Of a DNA stretch of 23,318 nt, positions 1-6,973 are shown piece after piece (the stretch's first letter is position 1; the number at the start of each line of letters is the position of its first letter). The DNA is from Coriobacteriaceae bacterium (GTDB lineage Bacteria > Actinomycetota > Coriobacteriia > Coriobacteriales > Coriobacteriaceae). The position numbers and the translations under genes are program-made. The notes beneath the pieces were generated by a model. The model made no database searches, was not told the DNA's origin, and worked only from the letters and a program-made list of their open reading frames with translations. The stretch is taken from positions 1-23,318 of the forward strand of contig CADFMD010000019.1 in assembly GCA_902835305.1 (NCBI GenBank). Direction: 5' to 3'.

Positions 1-329
1 CGCATTCGGCGAGATACGTTTGCGAAAGTGGTTGGTTTTAGATTAGCGCTAACAAACTCGGCCATGGCGTCGGTCTTCGCCATCCCGCCGTCGACCACGG
101 CCGACGCCGCGGCGACCCTCTGCTCGAATGTGTACCTGGATTGTTTCCCGCCCATGGACAGCAGCGCCTCGCTTCCGAACGCCCGGTATACCCACTGCCA
201 TTCTCTCACGGTCTCGCGGGGGACGGACAGGGCCTCGGCCGCCGGCTTGCAGCCGACGCCGGCGTCGAAGAGCTCGACGGCCCGCCTCCTGGACTCCAGG
301 TCGTGCTTCACCCTGAGGTCTATACTCAT
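1..329 (-). CDS. IS3-like transposase OrfA, helix-turn-helix (partial)
   Basis: The open frame begins with ATG at 327-329 and runs off the window after 109 codons with no stop. It starts MSIDLRVKHDLESRRRAVEL and continues with an helix-turn-helix pattern at about residues 14-48 (AVELFDAGVGCKPAAEAL, then VPRETVREW). A second basic, Ala-rich helical segment around 66-95 suggests a second HTH, as in OrfA proteins of IS3 elements. These proteins bind the IS ends and are normally joined to OrfB, the DDE integrase, by a -1 frameshift; OrfB would lie left of the window. A good GGGAGG ribosome site sits just upstream (363-368 on the plus strand belongs to the same palindrome; the usable copy is at 336-341), and it is part of an 11-bp stem. 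Confidence 0.65.
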   Translation of the reverse strand, partial: MSIDLRVKHDLESRRRAVELFDAGVGCKPAAEALSVPRETVREWQWVYRAFGSEALLSMGGKQSRYTFEQRVAAASAVVDGGMAKTDAMAEFVSANLKPTTFANVSRRM

Positions 330-335
330 GGAAAA

Positions 336-368
336 CCTCCCATTTCCCGATGTCCAAGAAATGGGAGG
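336..368 (-). promoter_or_regulatory. Hairpin covering the transposase ribosome binding site
   Basis: Perfect 11-bp arms at 336-346 and 358-368 are separated by an 11-nt loop. On the minus strand the 3' arm contains the GGGAGG ribosome site of the OrfA start at 329, and the 5' arm lies almost at the IS tip. A transcript reading in from outside would therefore fold the ribosome site into a stem. A transcript starting inside the stem would leave it open. Control of transposase translation is inferred; the pairing itself is visible. Confidence 0.5.
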
Positions 369-378
369 CAGTTCACTA

Positions 379-397
379 TCCCCTTTGTGGTGGTTTT
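379..397 (+). repeat. Half copy of the RAYT-type palindromic repeat
   Basis: The 19 bases at 379-397 equal the loop end plus the complete right arm of the repeats at 11963-12003 and 12682-12722. The left arm is missing, and the IS3-like element begins where it should be. With the adjoining cta the remnant reads CTATCC, where the intact copies have CTGTCC. This fits insertion of the IS into the repeat loop. Confidence 0.7.
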
Positions 398-671
398 GGC
401 AGGTTTACCGAGGTTAACCTATGGAGAAGGTATGGCGGAGCGGTTTGTCGCAGCAAAGTAAACCACGGTGAACTATATTGTTTTCAGCAACGGAGCAGGC
501 AATAGGCGATGAAAAAGCCTGCCCTGTTGAGTTTGATTCGCATTCCTCCCCTCTGTGCGATTCAACGGTGTACTTCGGGAACAGGCCCGCTGGCAACTAT
601 CTGCCAGCGGGCCTGTTCCTGTTTCGGTGAGGATTCAGCCTCACCGTCTATGTTGTGCGAAGGCGCTTTGC
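398..671. other. Intergenic region with hairpins, no gene seen
   Basis: No convincing coding frame is present; the short open frames here lack ribosome sites and recognisable composition. There are three dyads. One has GCAGGC/GCCTGC arms (495-500 and 517-522), extended by CAAC/GTTG. One is a strong 18-bp stem at 578-619. One has 8-bp arms at 625-632 and 639-646. The region is the 3' flank of trpS, which reads leftward into it. Confidence 0.5.
578..619 (-). terminator. Strong hairpin downstream of trpS
   Basis: Perfect 18-bp arms (578-595 and 602-619) enclose a 6-nt loop, GC-rich in the middle (GGCCCGCTGGCA). It lies about 50 nt past the trpS stop. There is no clear U-run on either side, so it may be a 3'-end stabilising or Rho-assisted structure rather than a standard intrinsic terminator. 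Confidence 0.45.
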
Positions 672-1721
672 CTAGTACACCATGCCCATGGCGTCCTGAA
701 CCTCGGCCAGGGTCTGCTCGGCAATCTCGTTGGCGCGACGGTTGCCCTCGTGCAGCACGTCCTTCACATAGTCCAGATCGTTCTCATAGCGCTGACGACG
801 CTCGCGGATCGGCGCGAAGTACTCGTTGACGGCCTCGGTCACGTACTTCTTGAGCTGGCCGGAGCCGCCCATGCCAATCTCCTCGGCAATCTCGACCTCG
901 GAACGGCCGGTGCAGATGGCGGCGGTTGAAAGCAGGCCGGACACGCCGGGGCGGTTCTCGGGATCGAACGTGATCATGCGCTCGGAGTCGGTCTGGCTCT
1001 TCTTGATGCGCTTGGCCGTCTCCTCGGCGGTCATCGAGATGTTAATGGCGTTGCCGTAGCTCTTGCTCATCTTGCGCCCGTCCAGGCCGGGCAGCAGCGG
1101 GGTCTCGGACAGCAGCGCGTCGACCTCGGGGAACACCTTGCCGTAACGGTTGTTAAAGCGGCGGGCGATGGTGCGGGTGAGCTCGATGTGCGGCAGCTGG
1201 TCGCGACCGACGGGCACCACATTGCCCTTGCAGAACAGGATGTCGCAGGCCTGGTGCACCGGGTAGGTGAGCAGAAGGCCGGTGAGCTCGTGGCCCGAGG
1301 CCTCCATCTCGGCCTTGACCGTGGGGTTGCGCGCCAGCTCGGCCTCGGAGACCAGCGACAGGAACGGCAGCATGAGCTGGTTTGCGGCGGGTACGGCGGA
1401 GTGCGCGTAGATCATGGTCTTGTCGGGGTCGATGCCGCAGGCAAGGTAGTCCATGACCATGTTGTACACGTTGTCCTGGATGTGCTCGGTCGTATCGCGG
1501 TCAGTGATGACTTGGTAGTCGGCGATGAGCACGTTGGTCTTGGCGCCCATGTTCTGCAGCTCAACACGGCCCTTGAGGGTGCCGAAGTAGTGACCCAGGT
1601 GCAGACGGCCGGTGGGGCGGTCGCCGGTGAGCATTGTGAACTTCTCGGGCGTTTTGGCCAGGCCCTCGCGAATGGCGTTGCTCTTTTGCAGCGCGACTTC
1701 GTAGCTGTTCTCGTTTGGCAT
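672..1721 (-). CDS. trpS: Tryptophan--tRNA ligase
   Basis: This cytoplasmic class Ic synthetase charges tRNA-Trp with tryptophan using ATP. The protein has 349 residues, close to the usual 330-350. The HIGH-type motif is HLGH at 41-44 within TGRLHLGHYFG. The adenylate-site region VGRDQLPHIELTR is at 171-183. The KMSKS loop is at 217-221 (DGRKMSKSYGN). I chose the ATG at 1719-1721 because AGGAGC lies just upstream and the conserved N-terminus begins here. An open extension up to 1841 is Arg/Pro-rich noise. The gene follows the TagO/WecA-type gene on the same strand after about 160 bp, so cotranscription is possible. No T-box or leader-peptide control is visible in the gap. Confidence 0.96.
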   Translation of the reverse strand: MPNENSYEVALQKSNAIREGLAKTPEKFTMLTGDRPTGRLHLGHYFGTLKGRVELQNMGAKTNVLIADYQVITDRDTTEHIQDNVYNMVMDYLACGIDPDKTMIYAHSAVPAANQLMLPFLSLVSEAELARNPTVKAEMEASGHELTGLLLTYPVHQACDILFCKGNVVPVGRDQLPHIELTRTIARRFNNRYGKVFPEVDALLSETPLLPGLDGRKMSKSYGNAINISMTAEETAKRIKKSQTDSERMITFDPENRPGVSGLLSTAAICTGRSEVEIAEEIGMGGSGQLKKYVTEAVNEYFAPIRERRQRYENDLDYVKDVLHEGNRRANEIAEQTLAEVQDAMGMVY

Positions 1722-1882
1722 GATTGCTCCTAACGTATGTTCATGGGTCAAGATGATAACGCGTTTATTGGAGGGTCGGGGCGTAAGTACGCGAGGGGCG
1801 GGAGAGCGGCGGCTTGTGCGATGGGCGCGGCGTGGCTGCACGTTTGGCCGACGGCGTCTGGACGCATCCTCGGCAGCTTACC

Positions 1883-3082
1883 CTAGCGCCTGTGGTGGCG
1901 CTCCTCCTTGCGTTCTTCTGCTGCCTGCTCCTCTTGCTTAAAGGCGGGATCGTCGGGGGTGACGAGCTCGTCCTCGTGCGTGCGCTTGTTGTAATGGTGA
2001 CGCAACACGGGCTCAAACAGATGTAGATGCTTGGCAAAGGCCGCCGAGCCAATGGCGAGCACGGTAAAGATGAGCACGCGCATGGGCACCTCGACCTGGT
2101 TGATCGCGGCGGCGCCGGCCGAAAGCATAATGCACCAGGCATAGATGAGCAGCACAGCCTGCTTTTGGTTGTAGCCCTCTTGGATCAGGCGGTGGTGGAT
2201 GTGGCCCTTGTCGGCCTGCCCGATGCTAATGTGGGCGCGCTTGCGGCGCACGATGGCGCTAAACGTGTCGATGATGGGCACGCCGGCAACGATGAGCGGG
2301 ATGATAAGCGAGGTGAGCGCGGCGGTGCGGCTCACGTTGAGTAGCGAGATGGAGCCCAGCGCAAAGCCCAGAAGCAGCGACCCCGAGTCGCCCAAGAAGA
2401 TGCTTGCGGGGTTGAAGTTGTAGCGCAAAAAGGCCAGACAGGCGCCAAAGAGCGCAATGGAGAGCGCGGCGGCGTCGATGCGGCCCGAGAGAACGGCCAT
2501 CGAAAACATGGTGAACGACGCGATGCCGCAGATGCCCGTGGCTAAGCCGTCGAGGCCGTCGATGAGGTTAATGATGTTGGTGAATGCCACCAGATAGATC
2601 ACGGTGATGGGGTAGGCGAGCCATCCGAGCATGATTTCGCCGGGGGCAAACGGGTTGACGATGACGCCGATGCGCAGGCCACCCACGCAGGCGATGAGCG
2701 CAGCGAGGACCTGTCCGGCCAGCTTTTGCTTGGGCTTGAGCTGGATGACGTCGTCGATAGCGCCGGTCGCAAAGATGACGGTAAAGGAGAGCGCCAGCAT
2801 GGGATAGCTAATGTGAAGGCGCGGGTGCGGCACCAGGACGGGCGGCCAGCCTAGGTGCCAGGTGCCTAGGATTTGCACAATGCAAGCAACGACCAGGCCC
2901 AAAAACACCGCCGTTCCGCCCAAACGCGGGATGGGCTTGGTGTTGATGCGGCGCTTGGAAGGATAGTCGACGGCGTCGAGCTTAATTGCCAAGCGCTTGA
3001 CCAGGGGCACCATGAGGAAGGTCGTGATAAAGGCCGCCGCTGCCACGCATAGGTACGGTATGTAGCTCGGGGATGAAGCCAT
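1883..3082 (-). CDS. Undecaprenyl-phosphate HexNAc-1-phosphate transferase (TagO/WecA type)
   Basis: This polytopic membrane enzyme of glycosyltransferase family 4 (MraY/WecA superfamily) transfers a HexNAc-1-phosphate, usually GlcNAc-1-P from UDP-GlcNAc, to undecaprenyl phosphate. It starts teichoic-acid or other envelope glycan synthesis. In 399 residues it has roughly ten hydrophobic segments. The family motifs are PIPRLGG near 51-56, the Asp pair GAIDD at 110-111, NLIDGLDGLA at 172-181, FLGDSGS at 229-235 and HIHHRL at 294-299. The C-terminus is a charged cytosolic tail ending KEERHHRR. I chose ATG 3080-3082 because the first membrane segment then begins as usual. An in-frame TTG at 3098-3100 is an alternative, and neither has a clear ribosome site. 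HIHHRL favours WecA/TagO over MraY; the sugar cannot be read from the sequence. Confidence 0.9.
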   Translation of the reverse strand: MASSPSYIPYLCVAAAAFITTFLMVPLVKRLAIKLDAVDYPSKRRINTKPIPRLGGTAVFLGLVVACIVQILGTWHLGWPPVLVPHPRLHISYPMLALSFTVIFATGAIDDVIQLKPKQKLAGQVLAALIACVGGLRIGVIVNPFAPGEIMLGWLAYPITVIYLVAFTNIINLIDGLDGLATGICGIASFTMFSMAVLSGRIDAAALSIALFGACLAFLRYNFNPASIFLGDSGSLLLGFALGSISLLNVSRTAALTSLIIPLIVAGVPIIDTFSAIVRRKRAHISIGQADKGHIHHRLIQEGYNQKQAVLLIYAWCIMLSAGAAAINQVEVPMRVLIFTVLAIGSAAFAKHLHLFEPVLRHHYNKRTHEDELVTPDDPAFKQEEQAAEERKEERHHRR

Positions 3083-3301
3083 GAATCTAAAAACCGCCAA
3101 GCGTCGAAGGAAAAGGTCAGAAGAACGCCATGCGCAAAGGGCATAGCCGAACCATGATACTCGACCACGGGGGGTGCATGGAATTGCATGCAGCGATAAT
3201 CACGCGCTTACCAGATATTGGGATGTTGGTGGGGATTCTGCTGAATGCCGCTGAGCGTCCATGTGGGGCCTGCAGCGGCGGTATTCAGAAAAAACGGCAA
3301 A
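3083..3301. other. Intergenic leader between the ncRNA candidate and the GT4 transferase gene
   Basis: No coding frame is supported. A dyad joins 3241-3253 (CTGAATGCCGCTG) with 3273-3288, with a small bulge. It has no U-run on its exit side for either strand, so I do not call it a terminator. The promoter of the leftward transferase gene should lie here, but I cannot place it with confidence. Confidence 0.35.
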
Positions 3302-3469
3302 AGAAAACCACCCCCCACGTTACGAAAATGAACCCACCTAAAACAGGTGGGTGCCCTCATCGACTGTTCCAGCGTCCTTAACAACGAAGGATACCTGTAC
3401 TAGGTACGACTGTGTGGGCTCCCTAAATAAACGCGACGGTTCACCCAGTTGCTCCGCGGGGGGCGGAAT
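3302..3469 (-). ncRNA. Probable structured small RNA, 6S RNA-like
   Basis: On the minus strand a -10 box TATGAT (3476-3481) is followed 6-7 nt later by an RNA of about 165 nt. Its ends pair: 3456-3466 with 3308-3318 gives 11 pairs with two G-U. The closing stem is followed by TTTTCTTTT. Inside, ACCCACCT/AGGTGGGT forms a short hairpin on the 3' side (3331-3353 region), and GAGCCC faces GGGC across a further internal helix. A closing stem, large bulge, 3'-side hairpin and apical arm are the layout of 6S RNA, which binds the housekeeping RNA polymerase. Size and layout support that; I could not match conserved 6S bases with certainty. I see no tmRNA, SRP or RNase P signatures. Confidence 0.45.
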
Positions 3470-3475
3470 ACCTAC

Positions 3476-3504
3476 ATCATAAAGCGGCACTTTGTGGATT
3501 CCAG
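3476..3504 (-). promoter_or_regulatory. Promoter of the ncRNA candidate
   Basis: On the minus strand TATGAT lies at 3476-3481. A weak -35 (CTGGAA, 3499-3504) is 17 nt away. The predicted start near 3469-3470 coincides with the 5' side of the closing stem. Confidence 0.4.
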
Positions 3505-3506
3505 TC

Positions 3507-3535
3507 TTGACATTACAAAAATCGTGTCGGACGAT
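3507..3535 (+). promoter_or_regulatory. Candidate promoter of the radical SAM gene
   Basis: A consensus -35 TTGACA at 3507-3512 is followed after 17 nt by GACGAT (3530-3535), a weak -10. It lies back to back with the ncRNA promoter and about 85 nt before the radical SAM start. Confidence 0.35.
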
Positions 3536-3618
3536 TACGGCGCCTTGGGCTCGAGCCGTCCGTGCGGTTGGTCCTTTTGCGTTTGAGCTGCTGAATCGTT
3601 GTTTTGGAGCATGTTTTT

Positions 3619-4557
3619 ATGCCGACGTCGTTGACCGAACTTTTTTCGCCCGCCTGCCATTTGTGTCCGCGCCGTTGCGGTGCGGCGCGCGATGAGGGCG
3701 CGCACGGCGTATGCGGTGCTAACGACACGCTCAAGGTGGCCCGCGCCGCACTTCACATGTGGGAGGAGCCGCCTATCTCGGGCGAGGCCGGTTCGGGCAC
3801 GATCTTCTTTAGCGGCTGCTCGCTCAAATGCGTCTATTGCCAGAACCACGAGATCTCGACGGGCAATTTTGGGCTTGAGATTTCGCCCGAGCGCTTGGTC
3901 GAGATTATGCTGGAGCTGCAGGACCAGGGCGCCAACAACATTAACCTGGTGACTGCGACGCATTATGCTCACCTGCTGCCGGCCGCGATTGCCGAAGCGC
4001 GGGAGCGCGGGCTGGACATCCCGATCGTCTACAACACGAGCGGTTACGAGCGCGCGAGCGCCGTGGCTGCCTTGGGTGACCTGGTTGATGTGTGGCTCAC
4101 CGACTTTAAATATGCTGATGCCGAGCTTGCTCAGTCGCTCTCCCATATTAAGGATTACCCGCGCGTGGCCGTGTCGGGCCTGGCACAGATGGCGCGCGAG
4201 ATCGAGCGCCGCGGGGGAGAGCTGGTGGACGAGGACGGGCTTATGAAGCGCGGCATGATCGTGCGTCACCTGGTGCTGCCGGGGCATGCGGACGATTCGT
4301 GTCGCGTGCTGGACCTGGTGTGGCAGACGGTGGGCGATGTGCCGATCTCGGTCATGAACCAGTACACGCCCAATGCGCTCATGCGCGAGCAAGGCGGCGA
4401 CTTGGCGCGAGCCGTGACGCGCGAGGAGTACGAGCAGGTACTCGACCATGCCGACGACCTGGGCTTTACGACGATGTTCTGGCAAGAGGGCGGTGCAGTA
4501 GACGAGAGCTTTACCCCGGCCTTCGACACCACCGGTGTCCTCACCAGCGCAAAGTAG
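3619..4557 (+). CDS. Radical SAM protein, PflX type (COG1313-like)
   Basis: This 312-residue cytoplasmic iron-sulfur protein resembles pyruvate-formate-lyase activating enzymes. The SAM-cluster motif is C67-x3-C71-x2-C74 (SGCSLKCVYCQN). An N-terminal Cys set (CHLCPRRCG at 13-21, GVCG at 30-33) could hold another metal or cluster. The central part has the expected barrel strands (NLVTATHYAHLLP, VYNTSGYE, VWLTDFKY, IVRHLVLPGH, SVMNQYTP). The family is known but its substrate is not established, so I do not call it an activase of a named enzyme. Start ATG 3619 is preferred because GGAG at 3606-3609 is 9 nt upstream; an upstream TTG at 3604 overlaps that site. The gene stands alone, with a hairpin repeat just after the stop. 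Confidence 0.88.
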   Translation: MPTSLTELFSPACHLCPRRCGAARDEGAHGVCGANDTLKVARAALHMWEEPPISGEAGSGTIFFSGCSLKCVYCQNHEISTGNFGLEISPERLVEIMLELQDQGANNINLVTATHYAHLLPAAIAEARERGLDIPIVYNTSGYERASAVAALGDLVDVWLTDFKYADAELAQSLSHIKDYPRVAVSGLAQMAREIERRGGELVDEDGLMKRGMIVRHLVLPGHADDSCRVLDLVWQTVGDVPISVMNQYTPNALMREQGGDLARAVTREEYEQVLDHADDLGFTTMFWQEGGAVDESFTPAFDTTGVLTSAK

Positions 4558-4565
4558 TGCGTTCG

Positions 4566-4604
4566 TCGATGATTTTTCTGGGACGGGGATTAAAAAATCA
4601 TCGA
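4566..4604 (+). repeat. REP-like palindrome with GGGAC loop, second type
   Basis: Perfect 12-bp arms at 4566-4577 (TCGATGATTTTT) and 4593-4604 flank a 15-nt loop containing GGGACGGGG. Its size and plan (palindrome around an asymmetric GGGAC loop) match the repeats at 11008, 11963 and 12682, but the arms are unrelated. It lies 8 nt after the radical SAM stop and could also end that transcript, although there is no U-run beyond the stem. Confidence 0.5.
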
Positions 4605-4667
4605 GAGGATCGCCTGCTCGAAAAGTTGTCAAAATAGCCTCGCCCCAAAAAGACTGGTTATTGGGCG

Positions 4668-4695
4668 TTGACAGTTGGCGAGCCGTAGGTAAAAT
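4668..4695 (+). promoter_or_regulatory. Promoter of tRNA-Ala
   Basis: TTGACA (4668-4673), a 16-nt spacer and TAAAAT (4690-4695) give a near-consensus housekeeping promoter. The tRNA begins 13 nt beyond the -10. Confidence 0.75.
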
Positions 4696-4708
4696 ATCGA
4701 CTTGTCCT

Positions 4709-4781
4709 GGGGACGTAGCTCAGTTGGGAGAGCGCTGCCGTCGCATGGCAGAGGCCGAGGGTTCGACTCCCTTCGTCTCCA
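4709..4781 (+). tRNA. tRNA-Ala (anticodon CGC)
   Basis: The full cloverleaf is visible. The acceptor is GGGGACG against CGTCTCC with the G3-U70 pair that marks alanine tRNAs. The D arm is GCTC/GAGC. The anticodon stem CTGCC/GGCAG encloses the loop GTCGCAT with anticodon CGC. The T arm has loop TTCGACT, and the discriminator is A. CCA is not encoded: bases after 4781 are CCC. Confidence 0.95.
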
Positions 4782-4795
4782 CCCTCGGATTTGAT

Positions 4796-4827
4796 AAGCC
4801 GCTGACATTGTGTCGGCGGCTTTTTTT
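4796..4827 (+). terminator. Intrinsic terminator after tRNA-Ala
   Basis: Arms 4796-4806 and 4812-4822 (11 bp, one G-U) enclose a 5-nt loop, followed by a run of seven T. Confidence 0.85.
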
Positions 4828-4845
4828 AAAAGAAAGGGCTGTACC

Positions 4846-5304
4846 ATGGCCGAGCTTGAGTCCCAACCATTGTCCGACGAGGAGCGCGCTGAGTTGGAAG
4901 AGCTCCGCGCTGAGAAGGCCCGCCGCGAGGCTCGGGAAGAGGCCCGTCGCGAGCGTGAGGAGCTGGCTGCCCTGCGTGCCGAGCGTGCGAAGGCCGAGGA
5001 GGTCGCCGCGAACGCCGTATCCGCGCCGGCGCCCGCGCCCGCACCCAAGCCCGTCGCCGCGAAGTCCGCGCCCACCGCGCCCAAACCTCAGCCTAAAAAG
5101 GCCGCTCGTCCCAGGTCCGTCGAGCCCAAGCCGAGCTGTGACGAGATGACCTTTGCCCAGCGCATGGTTACCTCCAAGGAGCCTACGGGCGAGAACGAGA
5201 TCCCTGGCATGGCGCCGGCTCAAAAAATCATCATTGTCCTTGCCCTCATCGCGTTTGTCATCTTTATGGGCTACACGATCCTGACCAGCATGGGCCTGCT
5301 CTAA
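4846..5304 (+). CDS. Uncharacterised tail-anchored coiled-coil protein
   Basis: I do not recognise a family. The 152-residue protein has three parts. Residues about 8-57 are a highly charged helix rich in Glu, Arg and Ala (EERAELEELRAEKARREARE), likely coiled coil. Residues about 58-95 are a Pro/Ala/Lys-rich linker (APAPAPAPKP). The C-terminus is a single hydrophobic segment (IIIVLALIAFVIFMGYTIL) near 129-147 ending a few residues before the stop. There is no signal peptide, so the N-terminal part should face the cytoplasm with the tail in the membrane. Start ATG 4846 has AAAGGG upstream. It lies between the tRNA terminator and the nicotinate phosphoribosyltransferase gene, 84 bp before the latter, and could be cotranscribed with it. 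Confidence 0.75.
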   Translation: MAELESQPLSDEERAELEELRAEKARREAREEARREREELAALRAERAKAEEVAANAVSAPAPAPAPKPVAAKSAPTAPKPQPKKAARPRSVEPKPSCDEMTFAQRMVTSKEPTGENEIPGMAPAQKIIIVLALIAFVIFMGYTILTSMGLL

Positions 5305-5388
5305 CCGATTCGCATCGGGCGTCATGTCCGCATGCTCTGCTCTCGTCCAACCCTCAAATTCTGCACCACACATCCGAAAGGTCGCCCC

Positions 5389-6894
5389 ATGGCTTTGACC
5401 GATATCTCTCATCCCACCGACATCGCAATGCTTACCGATCTGTACGAGCTCACTATGGCCCAGGGCCTGTGGGAGAGCGGCAAGGCCAATGAGCAGGGTT
5501 GTTTTACGGCGTTTTACCGCGATCATCCCTTTGGCAGCGCGTATGCCGTCATGTGCGGCACCGCCGAGCTGCCCGAGCTTGTCGAGAATCTGCGCTTTAC
5601 GCCCGAGGATATCGACTACCTCGCCTCGCTCCAGGCTCCCGCCGGCGGCGCGATGTTCAAGCCTGGATTCCTCGACTACCTGCGCGATTTTCGTGCGCAT
5701 GTAAACATCGACGCCGTGCCCGAGGGCGAGCTCGTCTTTCCGCGCGAGCCCATGGTGCGCGTCACCGGCCCCGCGCTGGAGTGCCAGCTGCTCGAGACGG
5801 CGCTGCTCAACATCGTCGGGTTCCAGACGCTTGTCGCCACCAAGACGGCGCGCGTGGTGCTCGCCGCCGACGGTCGCCCCGTTGCCGAGTTTGGTCTGCG
5901 TCGCGCCCAGGGTCCCGATGGCGGTCTGGCCGTTGCGCGCGCGAGCTACGTTGCCGGCTGCTCCTCTACGTCCAATGTGCTCGCCGGCCGCCGCTACGGT
6001 ATTCCCGTCTTTGGCACGCATGCGCACAGCTGGGTGATGAGCTTCGATTCCGAGCTCGAGGCCTTCCGTGCCTTTGCCAAATCGAGCCCCAAGAACTGCA
6101 CGCTGCTCATCGACACCTATGACGTGCGCGAGGGCTGCGAGCATGCCATTACGGTTGCCAAGGAGATGGAGGCGGTGGGCGAGCGCCTGTCGGCTATTCG
6201 CATTGATTCGGGTGACCTCGCCAAGCTCTCCAAGTATGTTCGCGGCCGTTTTGATGCCGAGGGCCTGCCCTATGTGGGGATCTCGGTTTCTAACGATCTG
6301 GATGAGTACACGATTCAGTCGCTGCTCGACCAGGGCGCGCCCATCGACAGCTTTGGCGTGGGCACCAAGCTCGCGACCTGCTACGATCAGCCGGCGCTGG
6401 GCGGCGTGTACAAGCTTTCCGCCCGCCGTGCGAGCGAGGCAGATCCATGGACGCCGGTGGTCAAGCTCTCCGAGCAGCCCTACAAGCGCACGATCCCGGG
6501 TGTGCAACGCGTGCGCCGTTATTACGACGGCTTTGGCGGCCCGGTCTGCGACATGATTTATGACGAGGACCATCTGGCGGGGGAGGGCACCGCGCGCGGC
6601 AATACCCTCGTGGCCGTGAATGATGCGGCGCTGGTTACCGACGTGTCCGAACTTGAGTATCGCGAGCTGCTGGTGCCGATCGTGCGCGATGGCAGTGCGG
6701 TGGCTTCGCGTGAGAGCATCCAGGACGCGCGCGAGCGCTGTGCTTGGGCGCTCGATCATCTGGACGCAGCTTTCAAGCGCTTCCTGTACCCGCAGACCTA
6801 TGTGGTGGGCATGGAGCAGGGCCTGGCTCAGGTGCGCGACGAGCTCGTGCGCAAGAACATGGCCGCGGCTTCTGCCTTTCCCTGGGCTCACTAA
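5389..6894 (+). CDS. pncB: Nicotinate phosphoribosyltransferase
   Basis: This enzyme makes nicotinate mononucleotide from nicotinate and PRPP with ATP hydrolysis, the entry step of NAD salvage, in the cytoplasm. The protein has 501 residues, at the larger end of the family. Typical motifs are TDLYELTMAQGLW at about 16-28, FGLRRAQGPDG near 165-175, GTHAHSW at 209-215 (one of the two His is probably the residue that is phosphorylated), RIDSGDL at 271-277 in the PRPP site, and SFGVGTKLATCYDQPALGGVYKL, of which GVGTKL is the most diagnostic. Start ATG 5389 is chosen because GAAAGG precedes it and the conserved N-terminus starts here. An open extension to 5332 lacks similarity to the family start. 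Its upstream neighbour may share its transcript. Confidence 0.94.
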   Translation: MALTDISHPTDIAMLTDLYELTMAQGLWESGKANEQGCFTAFYRDHPFGSAYAVMCGTAELPELVENLRFTPEDIDYLASLQAPAGGAMFKPGFLDYLRDFRAHVNIDAVPEGELVFPREPMVRVTGPALECQLLETALLNIVGFQTLVATKTARVVLAADGRPVAEFGLRRAQGPDGGLAVARASYVAGCSSTSNVLAGRRYGIPVFGTHAHSWVMSFDSELEAFRAFAKSSPKNCTLLIDTYDVREGCEHAITVAKEMEAVGERLSAIRIDSGDLAKLSKYVRGRFDAEGLPYVGISVSNDLDEYTIQSLLDQGAPIDSFGVGTKLATCYDQPALGGVYKLSARRASEADPWTPVVKLSEQPYKRTIPGVQRVRRYYDGFGGPVCDMIYDEDHLAGEGTARGNTLVAVNDAALVTDVSELEYRELLVPIVRDGSAVASRESIQDARERCAWALDHLDAAFKRFLYPQTYVVGMEQGLAQVRDELVRKNMAAASAFPWAH

Positions 6895-6973
6895 TTCCTT
6901 GGGCGGTAGGGGCGAGTCACACTCCCTTGGCCGCCAGCTCGGCCGTTCGCTGAACAGTTGATTGGTTTGACGT

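Larger units (their letters stand above)
1..375 (-). mobile_element. Partial IS3-like insertion sequence, left end
   Basis: The element enters from beyond the left edge of the window and ends at 375. Read on the minus strand its terminus begins TGAACTGCC, which resembles IS3-family ends (TG at the tip). A short leader follows, then a transposase OrfA-like reading frame starting at 329. Bases 376-378 (cta) may be the 3-bp target duplication typical of this family. The rest of the IS, including the catalytic OrfB and the other end, lies outside the window, so family membership rests on the terminus and the helix-turn-helix protein only. Confidence 0.65.

Noticed and set aside
495..529. Terminator at the GCAGGC/GCCTGC dyad
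   Set aside because: The loop is long (16 nt), the stem short and there is no U-run; the 578-619 stem is the better 3' structure for trpS.
3083..3100. TTG start at 3100 for the GT4 transferase
   Set aside because: It adds only six residues, has no ribosome site, and the ATG at 3082 gives the usual N-terminus; it cannot be excluded.
3302..3469. tmRNA, SRP RNA or RNase P RNA identity for the structured RNA
   Set aside because: I could not find the conserved pieces (tRNA-like acceptor with TTCGA arm, GGUCAGGUCCGGAA-type SRP loop, or GAGGAAAGUCC of RNase P).
3535..4632. Minus-strand open frame opposite the radical SAM gene
   Set aside because: The plus-strand gene has clear CxxxCxxC and barrel motifs; the antisense frame has none.
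4720..6891. Very long open frame on the minus strand opposite the tRNA, coiled-coil and nicotinate phosphoribosyltransferase genes
   Set aside because: It is antisense to a clear enzyme gene and a tRNA, has low-complexity His/Arg/Gly/Leu-rich composition, no family motif, and arises from GC-rich third positions.
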